From: an uncultured Oscillospiraceae bacterium
GTDB lineage: Bacteria > Bacillota > Clostridia > Oscillospirales > Acutalibacteraceae
DNA: 64,000 nt
NCBI GenBank assembly: GCA_900546265.1
Contig: URCA01000015.1
Span: forward strand, 1-64,000
Reading direction: 5' to 3'
Part shown: positions 33,963 through 44,500 of the stretch, piece by piece
Numbering within the stretch: the first letter of the stretch is position 1
How the letters are laid out: each line of letters begins with the position of its first letter
Position numbers and translations under genes: made by a program
The notes under the pieces: generated by a model
What the model saw: the letters and a program-made list of their open reading frames with translations, nothing else
What the model was told of the DNA's origin: nothing
Databases searched by the model: none

Positions 33963-34520
33963 TCACGCAAAGGTAACGGTGATATCCACATGGGTCAAGT
34001 CGTTGTCGCTGACGTATCCGGCGTTCAGGACGAAATAGAGAAAATCTCCTTTTTTGAGCTGTACGGAGAGCTTCTCTTCTGCCGCACTCTCCTCTCCGTT
34101 GCCCGTCAGGGACATTTCCGTCAGGGCTTTGCCTGTGTCCCTGCCATAAACGCTGAAGAGCACACCATCGTCGTCTGTCCGTTGAATCTGCATGAGGTTA
34201 ACCGTGCAGTGGACAGACGCTTTGCCGCTTTTCGGTGATTCAAAGCGCAGAATAATATCCTCATTCTGATGCGGCTTCCATTCCGCGCCTACCACAGAGG
34301 TAACCGTCGAATTGTAACAACCAGAGTATGCGTTGTATGTCATGAAAGTCGGCTGAAAGTTCACTGTGCCAAATAGATAACTCCACCCCATGTGCCCCTG
34401 TTGCGCCGCATAGTCGGTCAGGTTGTTAAAAGTTTGAACCGATTCTCCGCAACCGCCCGCCGCCAGTATCAGCAGTACACAGAGCAGCGATGCCATCATA
34501 GCCGCGCATTTTCTTCTCAT
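33963..34520 (-). CDS. small surface lipoprotein of unknown function
   Basis: A 185-residue lipoprotein (ILAAGGC, Cys24) with a beta-rich mature part containing GWSYLFGTVNFQPTFMTYN and a C-terminal THVDITVTFA strand. The GWSYLFG segment recalls the W(F/Y)YLYGDF and GWFYAYG segments of the preceding 825-residue protein, so it may be a single-module relative. Its ATG overlaps the stop of that gene by four bases, indicating translational coupling. The function is probably glycan binding at the membrane, which is inference. Confidence 0.6.
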   Translation of the reverse strand: MRRKCAAMMASLLCVLLILAAGGCGESVQTFNNLTDYAAQQGHMGWSYLFGTVNFQPTFMTYNAYSGCYNSTVTSVVGAEWKPHQNEDIILRFESPKSGKASVHCTVNLMQIQRTDDDGVLFSVYGRDTGKALTEMSLTGNGEESAAEEKLSVQLKKGDFLYFVLNAGYVSDNDLTHVDITVTFA

Positions 34521-36994
34521 GTATGCTCCCTCTTTCTCCTACGCAGGATGAGGATACCGGTAACACCACCGGCTGCAGCGCATACCGCGGCGACCGGAAG
34601 TGCTATGTACAGGATAGGTACGGTATTGTCTCGAACCGATACCGCCATCTCGGTTGTTGACGGATCTTTCTGTATAAGCTCGGCCTCATTCTTGGCCAAA
34701 CTCAAATATTTTGTTAAACCCTCATTGACCGACCGGTTCTCTACGCTCAGTTCGTAAATATTGGTGATATAGCTGACACCGTCGCCCGCTTCGCTGTATC
34801 TCTCCCCGGCACTCAAGGCAAAGATAATTGTGTCGCCTTTCTTCACCTTCAGTCGTTGTTCTGGAATCCTGTAATTCTTTTTACCCATGTAATCGCAGGT
34901 TTCTCGCCACAGGGATTGACCGTTGAAATACAGGGCCGCGACTGCGCCGTCGCCCTCCGTGGCGGTACGGGATACATAGCCGTCCACTGCGATTTCCCCG
35001 TCGATATCCGACACCCAGATTTTTAAGTTTTCAAACCTGCCATAAGGATGTACGGTGGTCCTGCCGATGAATTGATACGGGTAGTGACTGGCCCACTGGT
35101 TTTCTCCATACACATTGTTCCAGGTCATCAGAAGATACTTTTCCGGATGGCCATATGCATAAAACCAACCGTATTTACCCTGTTCGTTTGAATAACTGCG
35201 AATCGGCGCCTTGGAGCAGCCAAGATCCTCCGATAGTTTTGTATCCGCTGCCCCCGCCGTCCCGGTAAAATCCGCCTGAAAGAGAACAATATTACCGTCG
35301 CTGTCATTGCAGCCATTGTTGTTAACAGAAAGGGCAACTAAATCACCCGCATGAACCTCTATGCCGCTGAGACTGAATTCCACAGGCTTGTCGTTAGTCA
35401 ACTCCACATCCACGAGCGATGCATCCAGCACCTGTGCGTCCGTATAACCGTCGCCGGTAAACGACCGCTTTTCCAGTGAAAACCGAATACCATCCACATC
35501 CCGGCTGTCCGCCGCTGTAGCGTCTGTTTTCAACTGTACGCTCCCGCTCAGATTGACCACACCGTCCGCCGGCGCACGCCAGGCCTTGATGGTATCACCA
35601 TAGTTGCCGGGATGCAGATTGACGGCCCCTCGGGAACCGATCTCCACCTGGGCAAACGTGTCCGTGTCCGTATACCGCCACAGGGTATCGGAATTCTTAA
35701 ACATTTGAAAATACCGTCCGGAGAAATCGCCATATAGATAAAACCATTCTCGGGACGCGGGTTCTTCCGTCTCCGGAACCTCGCCGTTCACTTTTAAGAG
35801 CTCGGCCTCATTATCCGCTAAATGCAGATACCCTTTCAAATCGATGCCGGATCCACGGTTGTCCACGCGCACTTCGTAAATATTGGTGATGAAATCCGTA
35901 CTGTCGCCCGACTCATTAAACTGCGCTCCCGTTCCTAGGGTAAACATAACCGTATCGCCTTTTTTTACAGAAAGTCGTTGTTCCGGAATTCGATAGTACT
36001 TCCGGCCCATGTAGTCACAGTTCTCTTTCCAGAGGGGTTGACCATTGAAATAGATGCCCGCCACCGAACCGTCACCCACGGCGGAATCCCTCGCCACATA
36101 ACCGTCCACCGCGATTTCTCCATCAAAATCGGATACCCATATTTTCAAGTTATCAAACTTTCCATAAGGGTGCATTTTGGTTCGCCCGATGAACTGGAAA
36201 GGATTTTTTGAGGTCCATTGATGGTCTCCATAAACATGACCCCAGTCCATCAGCACATACTTTTCCAGCAATCCATAGGCATAAAACCAGCCGTCTTTCC
36301 CCTGCTGGTCGGAAAAACTGGGGATCGGCGCTGCCGAACACCCCAAATCCTCCGGCAATTCTGACTCCACAGCCCCGGGCGCTTTGGTAAAGCCGACTTG
36401 AAAGGTAACAGAGTTTCCATCGCTGTCGTTGCAGCCGTTGTTATTCACAGAGAGCGCGATCAAATCGCCGGCGCACACGTCGATGTCGTCAACGGTAAAG
36501 TCCACAGGCGTTGGATCGTTCAGGAGTACGTCGTCCCAGGTCTGATCGACCGCCTGCGCAGGCCCGTAGTTTTTCCCATCAAACGTCCGCTTCAGCAGGG
36601 AAAACCGGATGCCGTTGATACTGTCGCTGCCCGCCGCGCGGGGATCCGACAGCAGTTTCACACTGCCCTTCAGGCTGACCGTTCCATCGGCCGGTGCGCG
36701 CCATGCCTTTATAGTGTTTCCGAAATTGCCCGGATGCAAATTGACGATATTCTGCTGCCCGATTTCAACCTGAGCAAACGTATCGGCGTCAGTATACCGC
36801 CACAGCGTTTCGGATTTCGGGCTCATTTTGAAATACCGGCCGGAAAAATCCCCGTACAGGTAATACCAATCGCCGTCTGCGCGGATCCCCTCCGCCAAAC
36901 CGGTGACGCTCGTCCCCCAGCTTCCCATGAGCCATGTGAAGCTCAGGGCGGCAGTAAGGGCCATCTGCAGAATCCGGCTTCCCTTTCGTTTCAT
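34517..36994 (-). CDS. tail-anchored surface protein with two tandem ~373-residue repeats
   Basis: An 825-residue protein with a signal peptide (1-36). A first repeat begins at W43 (WYYLYGDFSGRYF) and a second near 416 (WFYLYGDFSGRYF). Each repeat has two halves: one with LWRYTD, DTFAQVEIG, NLHPGN and IKAWRAPADG; another with GWFYAYG, QFIGRT, HPYG and LKIWVSD(F/I)DGEIAVDGYV. A C-terminal membrane helix ends in RRRKREHT. No catalytic motif is recognised. The beta-rich, aromatic repeats suggest a glycan-binding scaffold. It lies between the transporter genes and the surface enzymes in the cargo operon. Confidence 0.68.
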   Translation of the reverse strand: MKRKGSRILQMALTAALSFTWLMGSWGTSVTGLAEGIRADGDWYYLYGDFSGRYFKMSPKSETLWRYTDADTFAQVEIGQQNIVNLHPGNFGNTIKAWRAPADGTVSLKGSVKLLSDPRAAGSDSINGIRFSLLKRTFDGKNYGPAQAVDQTWDDVLLNDPTPVDFTVDDIDVCAGDLIALSVNNNGCNDSDGNSVTFQVGFTKAPGAVESELPEDLGCSAAPIPSFSDQQGKDGWFYAYGLLEKYVLMDWGHVYGDHQWTSKNPFQFIGRTKMHPYGKFDNLKIWVSDFDGEIAVDGYVARDSAVGDGSVAGIYFNGQPLWKENCDYMGRKYYRIPEQRLSVKKGDTVMFTLGTGAQFNESGDSTDFITNIYEVRVDNRGSGIDLKGYLHLADNEAELLKVNGEVPETEEPASREWFYLYGDFSGRYFQMFKNSDTLWRYTDTDTFAQVEIGSRGAVNLHPGNYGDTIKAWRAPADGVVNLSGSVQLKTDATAADSRDVDGIRFSLEKRSFTGDGYTDAQVLDASLVDVELTNDKPVEFSLSGIEVHAGDLVALSVNNNGCNDSDGNIVLFQADFTGTAGAADTKLSEDLGCSKAPIRSYSNEQGKYGWFYAYGHPEKYLLMTWNNVYGENQWASHYPYQFIGRTTVHPYGRFENLKIWVSDIDGEIAVDGYVSRTATEGDGAVAALYFNGQSLWRETCDYMGKKNYRIPEQRLKVKKGDTIIFALSAGERYSEAGDGVSYITNIYELSVENRSVNEGLTKYLSLAKNEAELIQKDPSTTEMAVSVRDNTVPILYIALPVAAVCAAAGGVTGILILRRRKREHT

Positions 36995-37038
36995 CCGTGT
37001 CTCTCCTTACTACAATCGTTAGCCCGGGAGAAAGTAAC

Positions 37039-38805
37039 TCAGTCAAAGACCAAACGGCCGTCACTGCCGATCTCGGGTGCCTTGACGAGCTGCCCGTTTT
37101 TGAGGGCCGCGTTGTAAGCGGTTGTGATGGCATCCCCTTTGTATGTCGTGTTCATGGTCTTCACATAACTACTCCAGGCACTGTTGAACGGCTCACTATA
37201 CTGCTTGAACGTGTCCCACCAGGTATCGGAGGTCTTGGTGAAATCCGGCTTGGCCGAGGCATAGCTGGTATTGCGTTCCATCAGCGTAAACTCTGTCTGC
37301 ATTTTGTCGCAAAGGCCCTCAAAATATTCCGTATAGGTTTTCTCAGTTAACATATAGTAATCGGGATAGCGGTTATACGTTTTGGCCTTTTCCATCGCCT
37401 CAATAATTTTGCCGCTGTTGGTCTGCATTTCGTTGTAATAGTTGGAGGTGATATTGGTGAATAGGCGCAGCGCGCTGAATGTGTCTTTCCCGTCAATCGT
37501 CCAGTTCACAGGATGCTCCCCTTCCTGTGCGCCCATCAGGCTTTCCCGGACAGTTTTCTCGTTATTTTCGCTCTTTTTATAGTGGATCCCCTCTACTCCA
37601 TAGGTCAATAAATCCACAGCCTCGTCGCTGAGCAGCCAATCCATCAGTTTCAATGCATCGCCGCGTTTTTTCTCCGACATATCCGCACTCAGGCAAACCG
37701 ACGTCCAAAAGTTCGGATGACCTTGAATACCGTACTCCCCGTCAATCCCCTTGGGCGGCGCAAACATGGCAATCTTCTCCGCTGCTTCTTCATAAGACCA
37801 GTTTTTTTGGGTAACAAAATAGGAGAGCACCAGGTTGAGCATGGCCTGATTTTCGATGATACCCACTTGTCCATTGCCGAAAGCCGCCAGCTTGTCTGAG
37901 GCATCATTGGTTGCCCAGCTGGGATCCATAAATCCGTTTGTCAGTAGATTGTTGACAAAATTAACAATGTACTTATTGCCGTCACTGGTGCCGCTGAATT
38001 CATATTTGCCGTCCTTATTGTTATCCTCCATGATGCGGTATCCGCCGCCCGCGACATACAGCCAGTTGTCGGAATACATATCCACCGTTGAGGTATAGCC
38101 ATAGGTATCGTCTTTCCCATTGCCGTCCGGGTCATACAACGTGAAGGCGCGGCAGAGACGGTAAAACTCCATCAGGTCCTGCGGCACGGTGAATTTGTAT
38201 GTCTCATATATTGCGTCCGTCATAGAGCTCTCGTTACTGATGACGCCATCTTTCACCAGGATTGACGCCAGCTTTTTATTCAGATTTTCGATCCAGTCCA
38301 TACGAATAAACATGGTGTGTTCCTGCGTCCAGACCGTGGGAATCATATACATTTTACCGTTCATGAAATCAATGTTCTTGCTTAAGAACGAATATTTCTG
38401 AAGCTGCCGGTAGATGTTTGGATATTCCTTTTCCGAAACGTAGTCCGATATCGGGAGCAGCGCCTCGGCCTTAATCATCTTATTGAACAGCACCGGGGTT
38501 TCCGCCGTCCGGGAGATGAACATATCAGGGAGATTACCTGTATTAAAATACTGCTGCAGCTTGGTGTCCGCCTGACCGCCGCCTGCAATCAGGCAGGTAA
38601 AATCCACGCCGCAAAGCTCCATGTATTTCTTATATAAATCCGATTTTCTCTTAATAGCGGTGTTGACGCCGCTGAGATCTGAATAGAACAGCGTCAGCGC
38701 TCCATCCTCGCCGGCCTCTTTCGAGCTGTTGCAGCCAGTCAGCGCCGTAAGGCACATGCCCAGCGCCAGTATGATGGCGGCGCCTTTTCTGAATAATTTT
38801 TTCAT
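37039..38805 (-). CDS. LplA-type ABC transporter solute-binding lipoprotein
   Basis: A 588-residue lipoprotein (LTGC, Cys25). Family marks of the long LplA-type binding proteins are GNLPDMFISR, an EYPNIYR segment, PTVWTQEHTMFIRMDWIENLNKK, DPDGNGKDDTYGY with a calcium-loop-like pattern, and a long C-terminal helix-rich part. It collects oligosaccharide outside the cell and delivers it to the two permeases encoded just upstream. The gap to the LplC-like gene is 20 bases. Confidence 0.9.
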   Translation of the reverse strand: MKKLFRKGAAIILALGMCLTALTGCNSSKEAGEDGALTLFYSDLSGVNTAIKRKSDLYKKYMELCGVDFTCLIAGGGQADTKLQQYFNTGNLPDMFISRTAETPVLFNKMIKAEALLPISDYVSEKEYPNIYRQLQKYSFLSKNIDFMNGKMYMIPTVWTQEHTMFIRMDWIENLNKKLASILVKDGVISNESSMTDAIYETYKFTVPQDLMEFYRLCRAFTLYDPDGNGKDDTYGYTSTVDMYSDNWLYVAGGGYRIMEDNNKDGKYEFSGTSDGNKYIVNFVNNLLTNGFMDPSWATNDASDKLAAFGNGQVGIIENQAMLNLVLSYFVTQKNWSYEEAAEKIAMFAPPKGIDGEYGIQGHPNFWTSVCLSADMSEKKRGDALKLMDWLLSDEAVDLLTYGVEGIHYKKSENNEKTVRESLMGAQEGEHPVNWTIDGKDTFSALRLFTNITSNYYNEMQTNSGKIIEAMEKAKTYNRYPDYYMLTEKTYTEYFEGLCDKMQTEFTLMERNTSYASAKPDFTKTSDTWWDTFKQYSEPFNSAWSSYVKTMNTTYKGDAITTAYNAALKNGQLVKAPEIGSDGRLVFD

Positions 38806-38825
38806 GTCGTTGCTCCTCTCAATGT

Positions 38826-39704
38826 TCAGGATTTAACAGCGCCCAGCATAACGCCCTGTACAAAATATTTTTGAAGCGCAATAAAAACGATGGCAATCGG
38901 CAGCAGGGAAATCACAATGATAGCGCCGTTTCGGCCCTCAGCGAATACCTTAGTCATATCGATGATACCGGCCTCGAGATTATCTCCTGTGGCGCTCAGT
39001 GCCATTTTCACCTGATAGGCCAGCGGGTACATACGTTCATCGCTTAACAGCACCATCGGCCAGTACCAGTCGTTCCATTTTCCCACGATAGTAAACACGG
39101 AAATGGTTGCGAGTCCCGCCTTAGACAGCGGCAGCAGGAACTGAAAAAGGCAACGGAAATCGTTGGCACCGTCAATACGGCAGGATTCCATTACGCTGCG
39201 GGGAACCTGAGCGAAGAAGTTGCGTAGCAAAATAATGTTGAACGCGGATATGCCGAAGGGGAGGATAAGTCCCAGATAGCTGTCGGTCAGGTGAAGCGAA
39301 CGGAGGGTCAGCACCGTGGGAATCAGACCGCCTCCGAAAAACATCGTAATCAGCAATAGCGTAAAGAAGATTTTCTTGCCCGGCAGGTTTTCCTTGATCA
39401 GGGCGTATGCGCCGAAAGACAGCAGGAGCATGGAATACAGAGTACTGGTGATTGTCACGACAATGGAAATAAGAAAAGAACGCCCGATGCTATCCTGAAA
39501 CAAAATGAGCTTATACATTTCCAAGTTGAAATGGTGGGGAAACACCAGAAACCGGGCATTCAGAAAATCGTCCCGGGAGGAAACCGACAGCAAAACCTCG
39601 TACAGCAACGGAAATAAACACGCTGCCATGAATAAAAACAGGAACAGGTAAATCAGCACTCTCCACACGGTCATGGGAGTCTTGGACAATGCTTTCTTTC
39701 TCAT
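38826..39704 (-). CDS. LplC-type carbohydrate ABC transporter permease
   Basis: A 292-residue protein with six membrane helices. SSRDDFLNARFLVFP after the first helix and the EAA-like loop ESCRIDGANDFRCLFQFLLP are typical of the LplC/YtcP group. Its ATG overlaps the stop of the LplB-like gene by four bases. It forms the importer channel with that protein; no ATPase gene is nearby. Confidence 0.9.
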   Translation of the reverse strand: MRKKALSKTPMTVWRVLIYLFLFLFMAACLFPLLYEVLLSVSSRDDFLNARFLVFPHHFNLEMYKLILFQDSIGRSFLISIVVTITSTLYSMLLLSFGAYALIKENLPGKKIFFTLLLITMFFGGGLIPTVLTLRSLHLTDSYLGLILPFGISAFNIILLRNFFAQVPRSVMESCRIDGANDFRCLFQFLLPLSKAGLATISVFTIVGKWNDWYWPMVLLSDERMYPLAYQVKMALSATGDNLEAGIIDMTKVFAEGRNGAIIVISLLPIAIVFIALQKYFVQGVMLGAVKS

Positions 39705-40633
39705 GATTCAGCCACCTCGTACATGCCGTAACCGTTGATCTTTTTCACGACGGCATTTGCCGACAACAGCAAGACAAAATTGATCACCGACTTGAACAGG
39801 CCGATGGCCGTGCCCCGTTCATAGTACCCGTTTTCAAAGCCGGTGCGCATCACCAGCGTATCAATGACATCCGCCACACTGTAAACCGTAGGATTATATA
39901 TGTTGTAGATGGCATCAAAGTTGGCGTTGAGGATATTGCCAACCTGCATGGTAAACATGATAATGATTATCGGCATAATACAAGGCAGGGTGACGTATCG
40001 GGCCATGCCCCACCGTTTGCAGCCATCTATGGATGCCGCCTCATAGAGGGTCGGGTCGATATTAGTAATCGCCGCCGTATAGATAATTGTACCCCAACCT
40101 GCATCCTTGATGATACTGGAAATGAGCAAAACCGGATAAAACAGGTGTTCGCTGGTGAGGAATTCCACTCGTTGCATTCCCAGAGAGGCAAGAATGTTGT
40201 TAAACGTACCTGTGGAGAAATTTAGCAGCGAATTCAGGATGCCCGCCAAAATGACCCAAGAGATAAAATTCGGGAAATAGATACAGGTTTGGATAAGTCG
40301 TTTATACGGCTTGTGGCACACCTCATTGAGTAGCAAAGCCAGCAAAATGGGGGCCGGAAAGCAAAAAATGAGGCTCAGTGTGCTGATGACGATGGTGTTA
40401 CGGAACGCACGGGCAAAATCCGGCAGTGCGAATATGTCCAAAAAATGCTGGAAGCCCACCCATTCGCTGCCGAAAATCCCCTGAGCCGGCTGGTATTCCT
40501 TGAACGCCAGCACCAGACCGTACATAGGGTAGTACGAAAACAGAAGCAACACAACCAAAACCGGCAGCATCATAAGATACACCTGCTTGTTCTGCCAAAC
40601 GGACACCTTGAGCCTTTTCCAATCGGTTTTCAT
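39701..40633 (-). CDS. LplB-type carbohydrate ABC transporter permease
   Basis: A 310-residue protein with six membrane helices. YYPMYGLVLAFKEYQPAQG after helix 1 is a hallmark of the LplB/YteP group, and YEAASIDGCKRWGMARYVTLP is the ATPase-docking loop. It lies four bases after the AraC-type regulator in the cargo operon, an arrangement common in Paenibacillus and Clostridia glycan loci. Confidence 0.9.
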   Translation of the reverse strand: MKTDWKRLKVSVWQNKQVYLMMLPVLVVLLLFSYYPMYGLVLAFKEYQPAQGIFGSEWVGFQHFLDIFALPDFARAFRNTIVISTLSLIFCFPAPILLALLLNEVCHKPYKRLIQTCIYFPNFISWVILAGILNSLLNFSTGTFNNILASLGMQRVEFLTSEHLFYPVLLISSIIKDAGWGTIIYTAAITNIDPTLYEAASIDGCKRWGMARYVTLPCIMPIIIIMFTMQVGNILNANFDAIYNIYNPTVYSVADVIDTLVMRTGFENGYYERGTAIGLFKSVINFVLLLSANAVVKKINGYGMYEVAES

Positions 40634-40637
40634 GTGA

Positions 40638-41549
40638 TCACTCTCCCCCTGCGTTTATATACTTGTTCTGTGCTTTCTCTGCGGCAAACGCCTCGCGGGG
40701 ATCGGTCCTGGCATATGTATCCCGGAATGCCGACGCCGTCATACCCGTGCTTTTTTTGAAATTTCGTGCGAACAGCTTGGTATCCTCAAACCCCGACAGC
40801 CTGGCGATATCCGCCACCCTCCGGTTTGTCTGCACCAGCAAATCGCAGGCGTTTTTAATACGGATAAAGGTCAGATATTGCTTTGGAGACATTCCCATAT
40901 CCCGCTTGAATACGCGGTTTAGATAGCTTAAGCTAAGGTTCAGATTTACACAAATGTCCTCGACGGTAAAATGCGGGTTCATATAGGAGCAACCCACTAG
41001 GATCACCGTTTGGTTAACGTAATGCCCTTTATTGAAATCGTTTTCCGTCTGAAATCCCGCTTTCAAGCGATCAAATAGCAGATAGAACCAGCCCAGTATT
41101 TCATAACTGGCCCTAGGCCTCTCCAGATAGGCCCGGTTCATCCGCCCAAACAGATCCACGATTTCCGTATGATGACCCTTGCACCGCCCATACACACGTT
41201 CCCGGCTCAAGCCGATTTCCTCCAGCATTTCATAGGCTGACTGTCCTGCGAGAACCACCCAGTAGTAGCAAAAAGGATCCTCCTTGTCCGCCTTATAACG
41301 GATGGCTTCTTTTGGGGGAATGATAAATAAATCCCCCTTGACCAGTTCATAACTCTGCCCGCGGTAATACAGCCGGCCTTTCCCACTGACGATGTAGTGA
41401 AGCGAGACATAGGTCCGGTTCGGATCTGCCGGCACCTCTTCTTTTTTATACGGGGAGCACATTTCCCTCAGACACTCGAGGATTTCCGGACGCGAATAGT
41501 TGTAAAGAGACCATGTATAAAATTTTTCAATGCCGTTACTCTTTTCCAT
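40638..41549 (-). CDS. AraC-family transcriptional regulator
   Basis: A 303-residue protein. The N-terminal half is a cupin-like sensing domain (YVSLHYIVSGKGRLYYRGQSYELVKGDLFIIPP, about 47-80). The C-terminal ~100 residues hold two helix-turn-helix units (VEDICVNLNLSLSYLNRVFKRDMGMSPKQYL, then VADIARLSGFEDTKLFARNFKKSTGMTASAFR). It probably activates the cargo operon and the divergent GH78/GH36 genes in response to a sugar. It sits inside the operon, between the giant lipoprotein and the transporter genes. Confidence 0.9.
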   Translation of the reverse strand: MEKSNGIEKFYTWSLYNYSRPEILECLREMCSPYKKEEVPADPNRTYVSLHYIVSGKGRLYYRGQSYELVKGDLFIIPPKEAIRYKADKEDPFCYYWVVLAGQSAYEMLEEIGLSRERVYGRCKGHHTEIVDLFGRMNRAYLERPRASYEILGWFYLLFDRLKAGFQTENDFNKGHYVNQTVILVGCSYMNPHFTVEDICVNLNLSLSYLNRVFKRDMGMSPKQYLTFIRIKNACDLLVQTNRRVADIARLSGFEDTKLFARNFKKSTGMTASAFRDTYARTDPREAFAAEKAQNKYINAGGE

Positions 41550-41570
41550 TCTTCACCCAGCCTATGCCCG

Positions 41571-44500
41571 TTATGGCCGACGGCGCTTCTCCAAGTAAGC
41601 CAGCGGCTGCTGCACACCGCTTGAATACGCGATCCCTGTAACTGGAAATCCGGTATCGCTCGCCCCGTTGGCGAATATACCGAACGTTTTCACCGCGTCC
41701 GCGTTCCAAACCGTCGCTTCATCGAAATCCACATTGTGAACCACCTCTTTATAAGAGGTGCTCCGGCTGATCGCTGTCCACGTGCCATTCACGCCCACAT
41801 GCAGCGTATCGCCAAGACTGACCACCGACAACGCCAGTTCCTCCTGCCAAGGGATAGCCGTCACATAATCCCGATCGGAACGGTCATCCCAGCCCGTTCC
41901 CCGCGTCAGGCGTATCTTGACCGTGTCGTCATCGGCCCGGAGCAACAGGATTTTGACTGGGCTGGAAGCGCCTTCCGTATAATAGTAAATACCGCTGGTC
42001 GATTCGCCCTGATCCATACGCTTGACCTGAAGCGTCACATAAAAGTCTTTCAGCGCCACACCCGCGAACTGCTCATAATCGTTGTTTTGCAGAATATAGT
42101 TTCCGTTCGTCGGTGCATGGCCGCTGGCAAACTTCACCTCAATGAACCGTGGCGTTTCCGAAACAGTCAGCTGGCCATCCTTTACCGTGGCTTTAAACTG
42201 CACCGATACAAAGCGCGCGCTTTCGAGTACCAGGGTGTGCGATCCATCCGGGAGCCGCAAGCCGAACGTTCCGTCGGAAGCCACGGCACTTGTCTCGCCC
42301 TCGAGCCATCGCACCGTAACCGCGTCTCCGTCTGCATACAGACCTTCCGCGCAGCCATAGCTTCCGCCCACCTCGGCAAACCGAGTATACACCAAGACTT
42401 CCATAGCCTCCGCAGCCGTAAACATATAAGTGTTCTCCGCCTTCGCTGGTATCCGGCGCCCCGCATAGGTGACGATAACCTCACTCCCGGGTTCCATGCC
42501 GGAGAGCGTCAGCGTTACCGAATCCGTACCCTTGAGCGCTTTGGGTTTATCCAGAACTCCTATCACCTTTTCATCGTCGCTGCGGACGGTCAGATTCACA
42601 TAGCAGGCCTCCTGCGTACCGGCCGCATATCTCACATCCGCAATAGGGAAGCCCCTATCGCTGGCACCGTTGGCGAACAGTCCAAAGGTTTTCACCGCAT
42701 CTGCGTTCCATACCGTCGCTTCATCGAAATCCGTATTGTGAACCACCTGTGTATAGGAAGTATTCCGACCGATAGCTGTCCATTGCCCCTCGACTCCTAC
42801 ATACAGCGTATCTCCCAAGCTGAGAACCGACAGGGTCAGTTCCTCCTGCCAAGGGATAGCTGTCGTGTAATCCCGGTCGGAACGATCGTCCCAGCCCGTA
42901 CCCCGCGTCAAACGTATCTTGACTGTTCCGTCATCGGCCCGAAGCAGAAGGATTTTGACCGGGCTGGACGCGCCTTCCGTATAGTAGTAAATGCCGCCGG
43001 TCGATTCGCCCTGATCCATGCGCTTGACACGGGTCGTGGCAAAGAAGTCTTTCAGTGCTATGCCTGCGAACGCCTCATAGTCCCCGTTTTGCAGAGTGAC
43101 GGCACTGTTTGACGTCTCCTTGCCGTCGGTGAATTTCAGCTCCTTGAACAGACATCTCTCTGGCACCGTGACGACGCCGCTTTCCACGGTAACCGCCAAA
43201 CGAACCGGTGCAAACCGTGCGCTGGTCAGTGCGAGGCTGTGGGTGCCATCGGGGAGCCGGATATGGAATTTTCCGTCCGCCGCCGTCCCGGTGATACCCG
43301 CCGTCTCCGAGCAGATCGTAACCACGTCACCGTCCGCATACAGGCCCGGCGCGTAGCCGTAGGTACCTGTTACCGAATAGGTGCGCGCTATGGTCACGAC
43401 CACCTCACCGGATTCCGCCGCCGTAAAGGTATAGCGATTCTCCGCGTCAGGCGTCAGAATCCGTCCTGCGAATGTGACGACGGCCGCGCAACTCTCGTCC
43501 ATACCGGAGAGCGTCAGCATCACCGGCTCCGTCCCTTTCAGAACTCTGGTTTTATCTAATGTCCCCGTTACGCTTTCGTCATCGCAGCGGACCGTCAAAT
43601 CGGCGTAGCACGCATTTTTGATTTCCTGCGTGCCGGCATTGTAGGCAATATCTGTAATCGGGAAGCCGATCTCGCTGGCGCCGTTGGCGAACACGCCAAA
43701 GATTTTCAGCGTATTCGCGTCCCACACCGTCTTTTCATCAAATTCCACGTTGTGGACCACCTGCGTATATGGGGTATCACGGCTGATGGCCATCCAATTG
43801 CCATCGACACCCACATACAGCGTGTCGCCGATGCTGAGCACCGACAGAGTCATCTCCTCCCGCCAGGGAATATTCGTTGCATAATCCCGGTCGGAACGGT
43901 CGTCCCAGCCTTTTCCTCTCGTCAAACGTACTTTCACGTTGCCGTCGTCAGCCCGGAGCGGCAGGATCTTCACCGGGCTTGCCGCCCTCTCGACATAGTA
44001 ATAGACGCCTCCGGTCGATTCACCCTGATCCATGCGCCGAACACGGGCTGTGACGAAAAAGTCCGTCAAGGCTACCCCGGCGAACGGCTCGTATTGATCG
44101 TTGAGCAGTGTGACGGCGCCGTTTTTCGTCTCCAGACCGCTGCCAAACATCAGCTCTTCGAACATTGACACCTCCGGCATATTGACAGCGCCGCCGTTCA
44201 CGGCAACCTCAAGGTGAACCGGTGCAAACCGTGCGCTGGTCAGTACGAGGCTGTGGGTGCCATCGGGGAGCCGGATACGGAATTTCCCGTCCGCCGCTGT
44301 CCCGATGATACCCGCCGTCTCCGAACGAATGGTAACCGTGTCGCCGTGCGCATACAGGCCCTGGGCATATATATAGCGGCCCTCCACCGGATAGACACGC
44401 GTGATGCTCACTTCAACAACACCTGACTTCGCAGCTGTAAAGGTGTAGGTGTTGTCCCCGGTTGCGGTCAGCATATGTCCGCCGAATGAGACGGTAGCCG

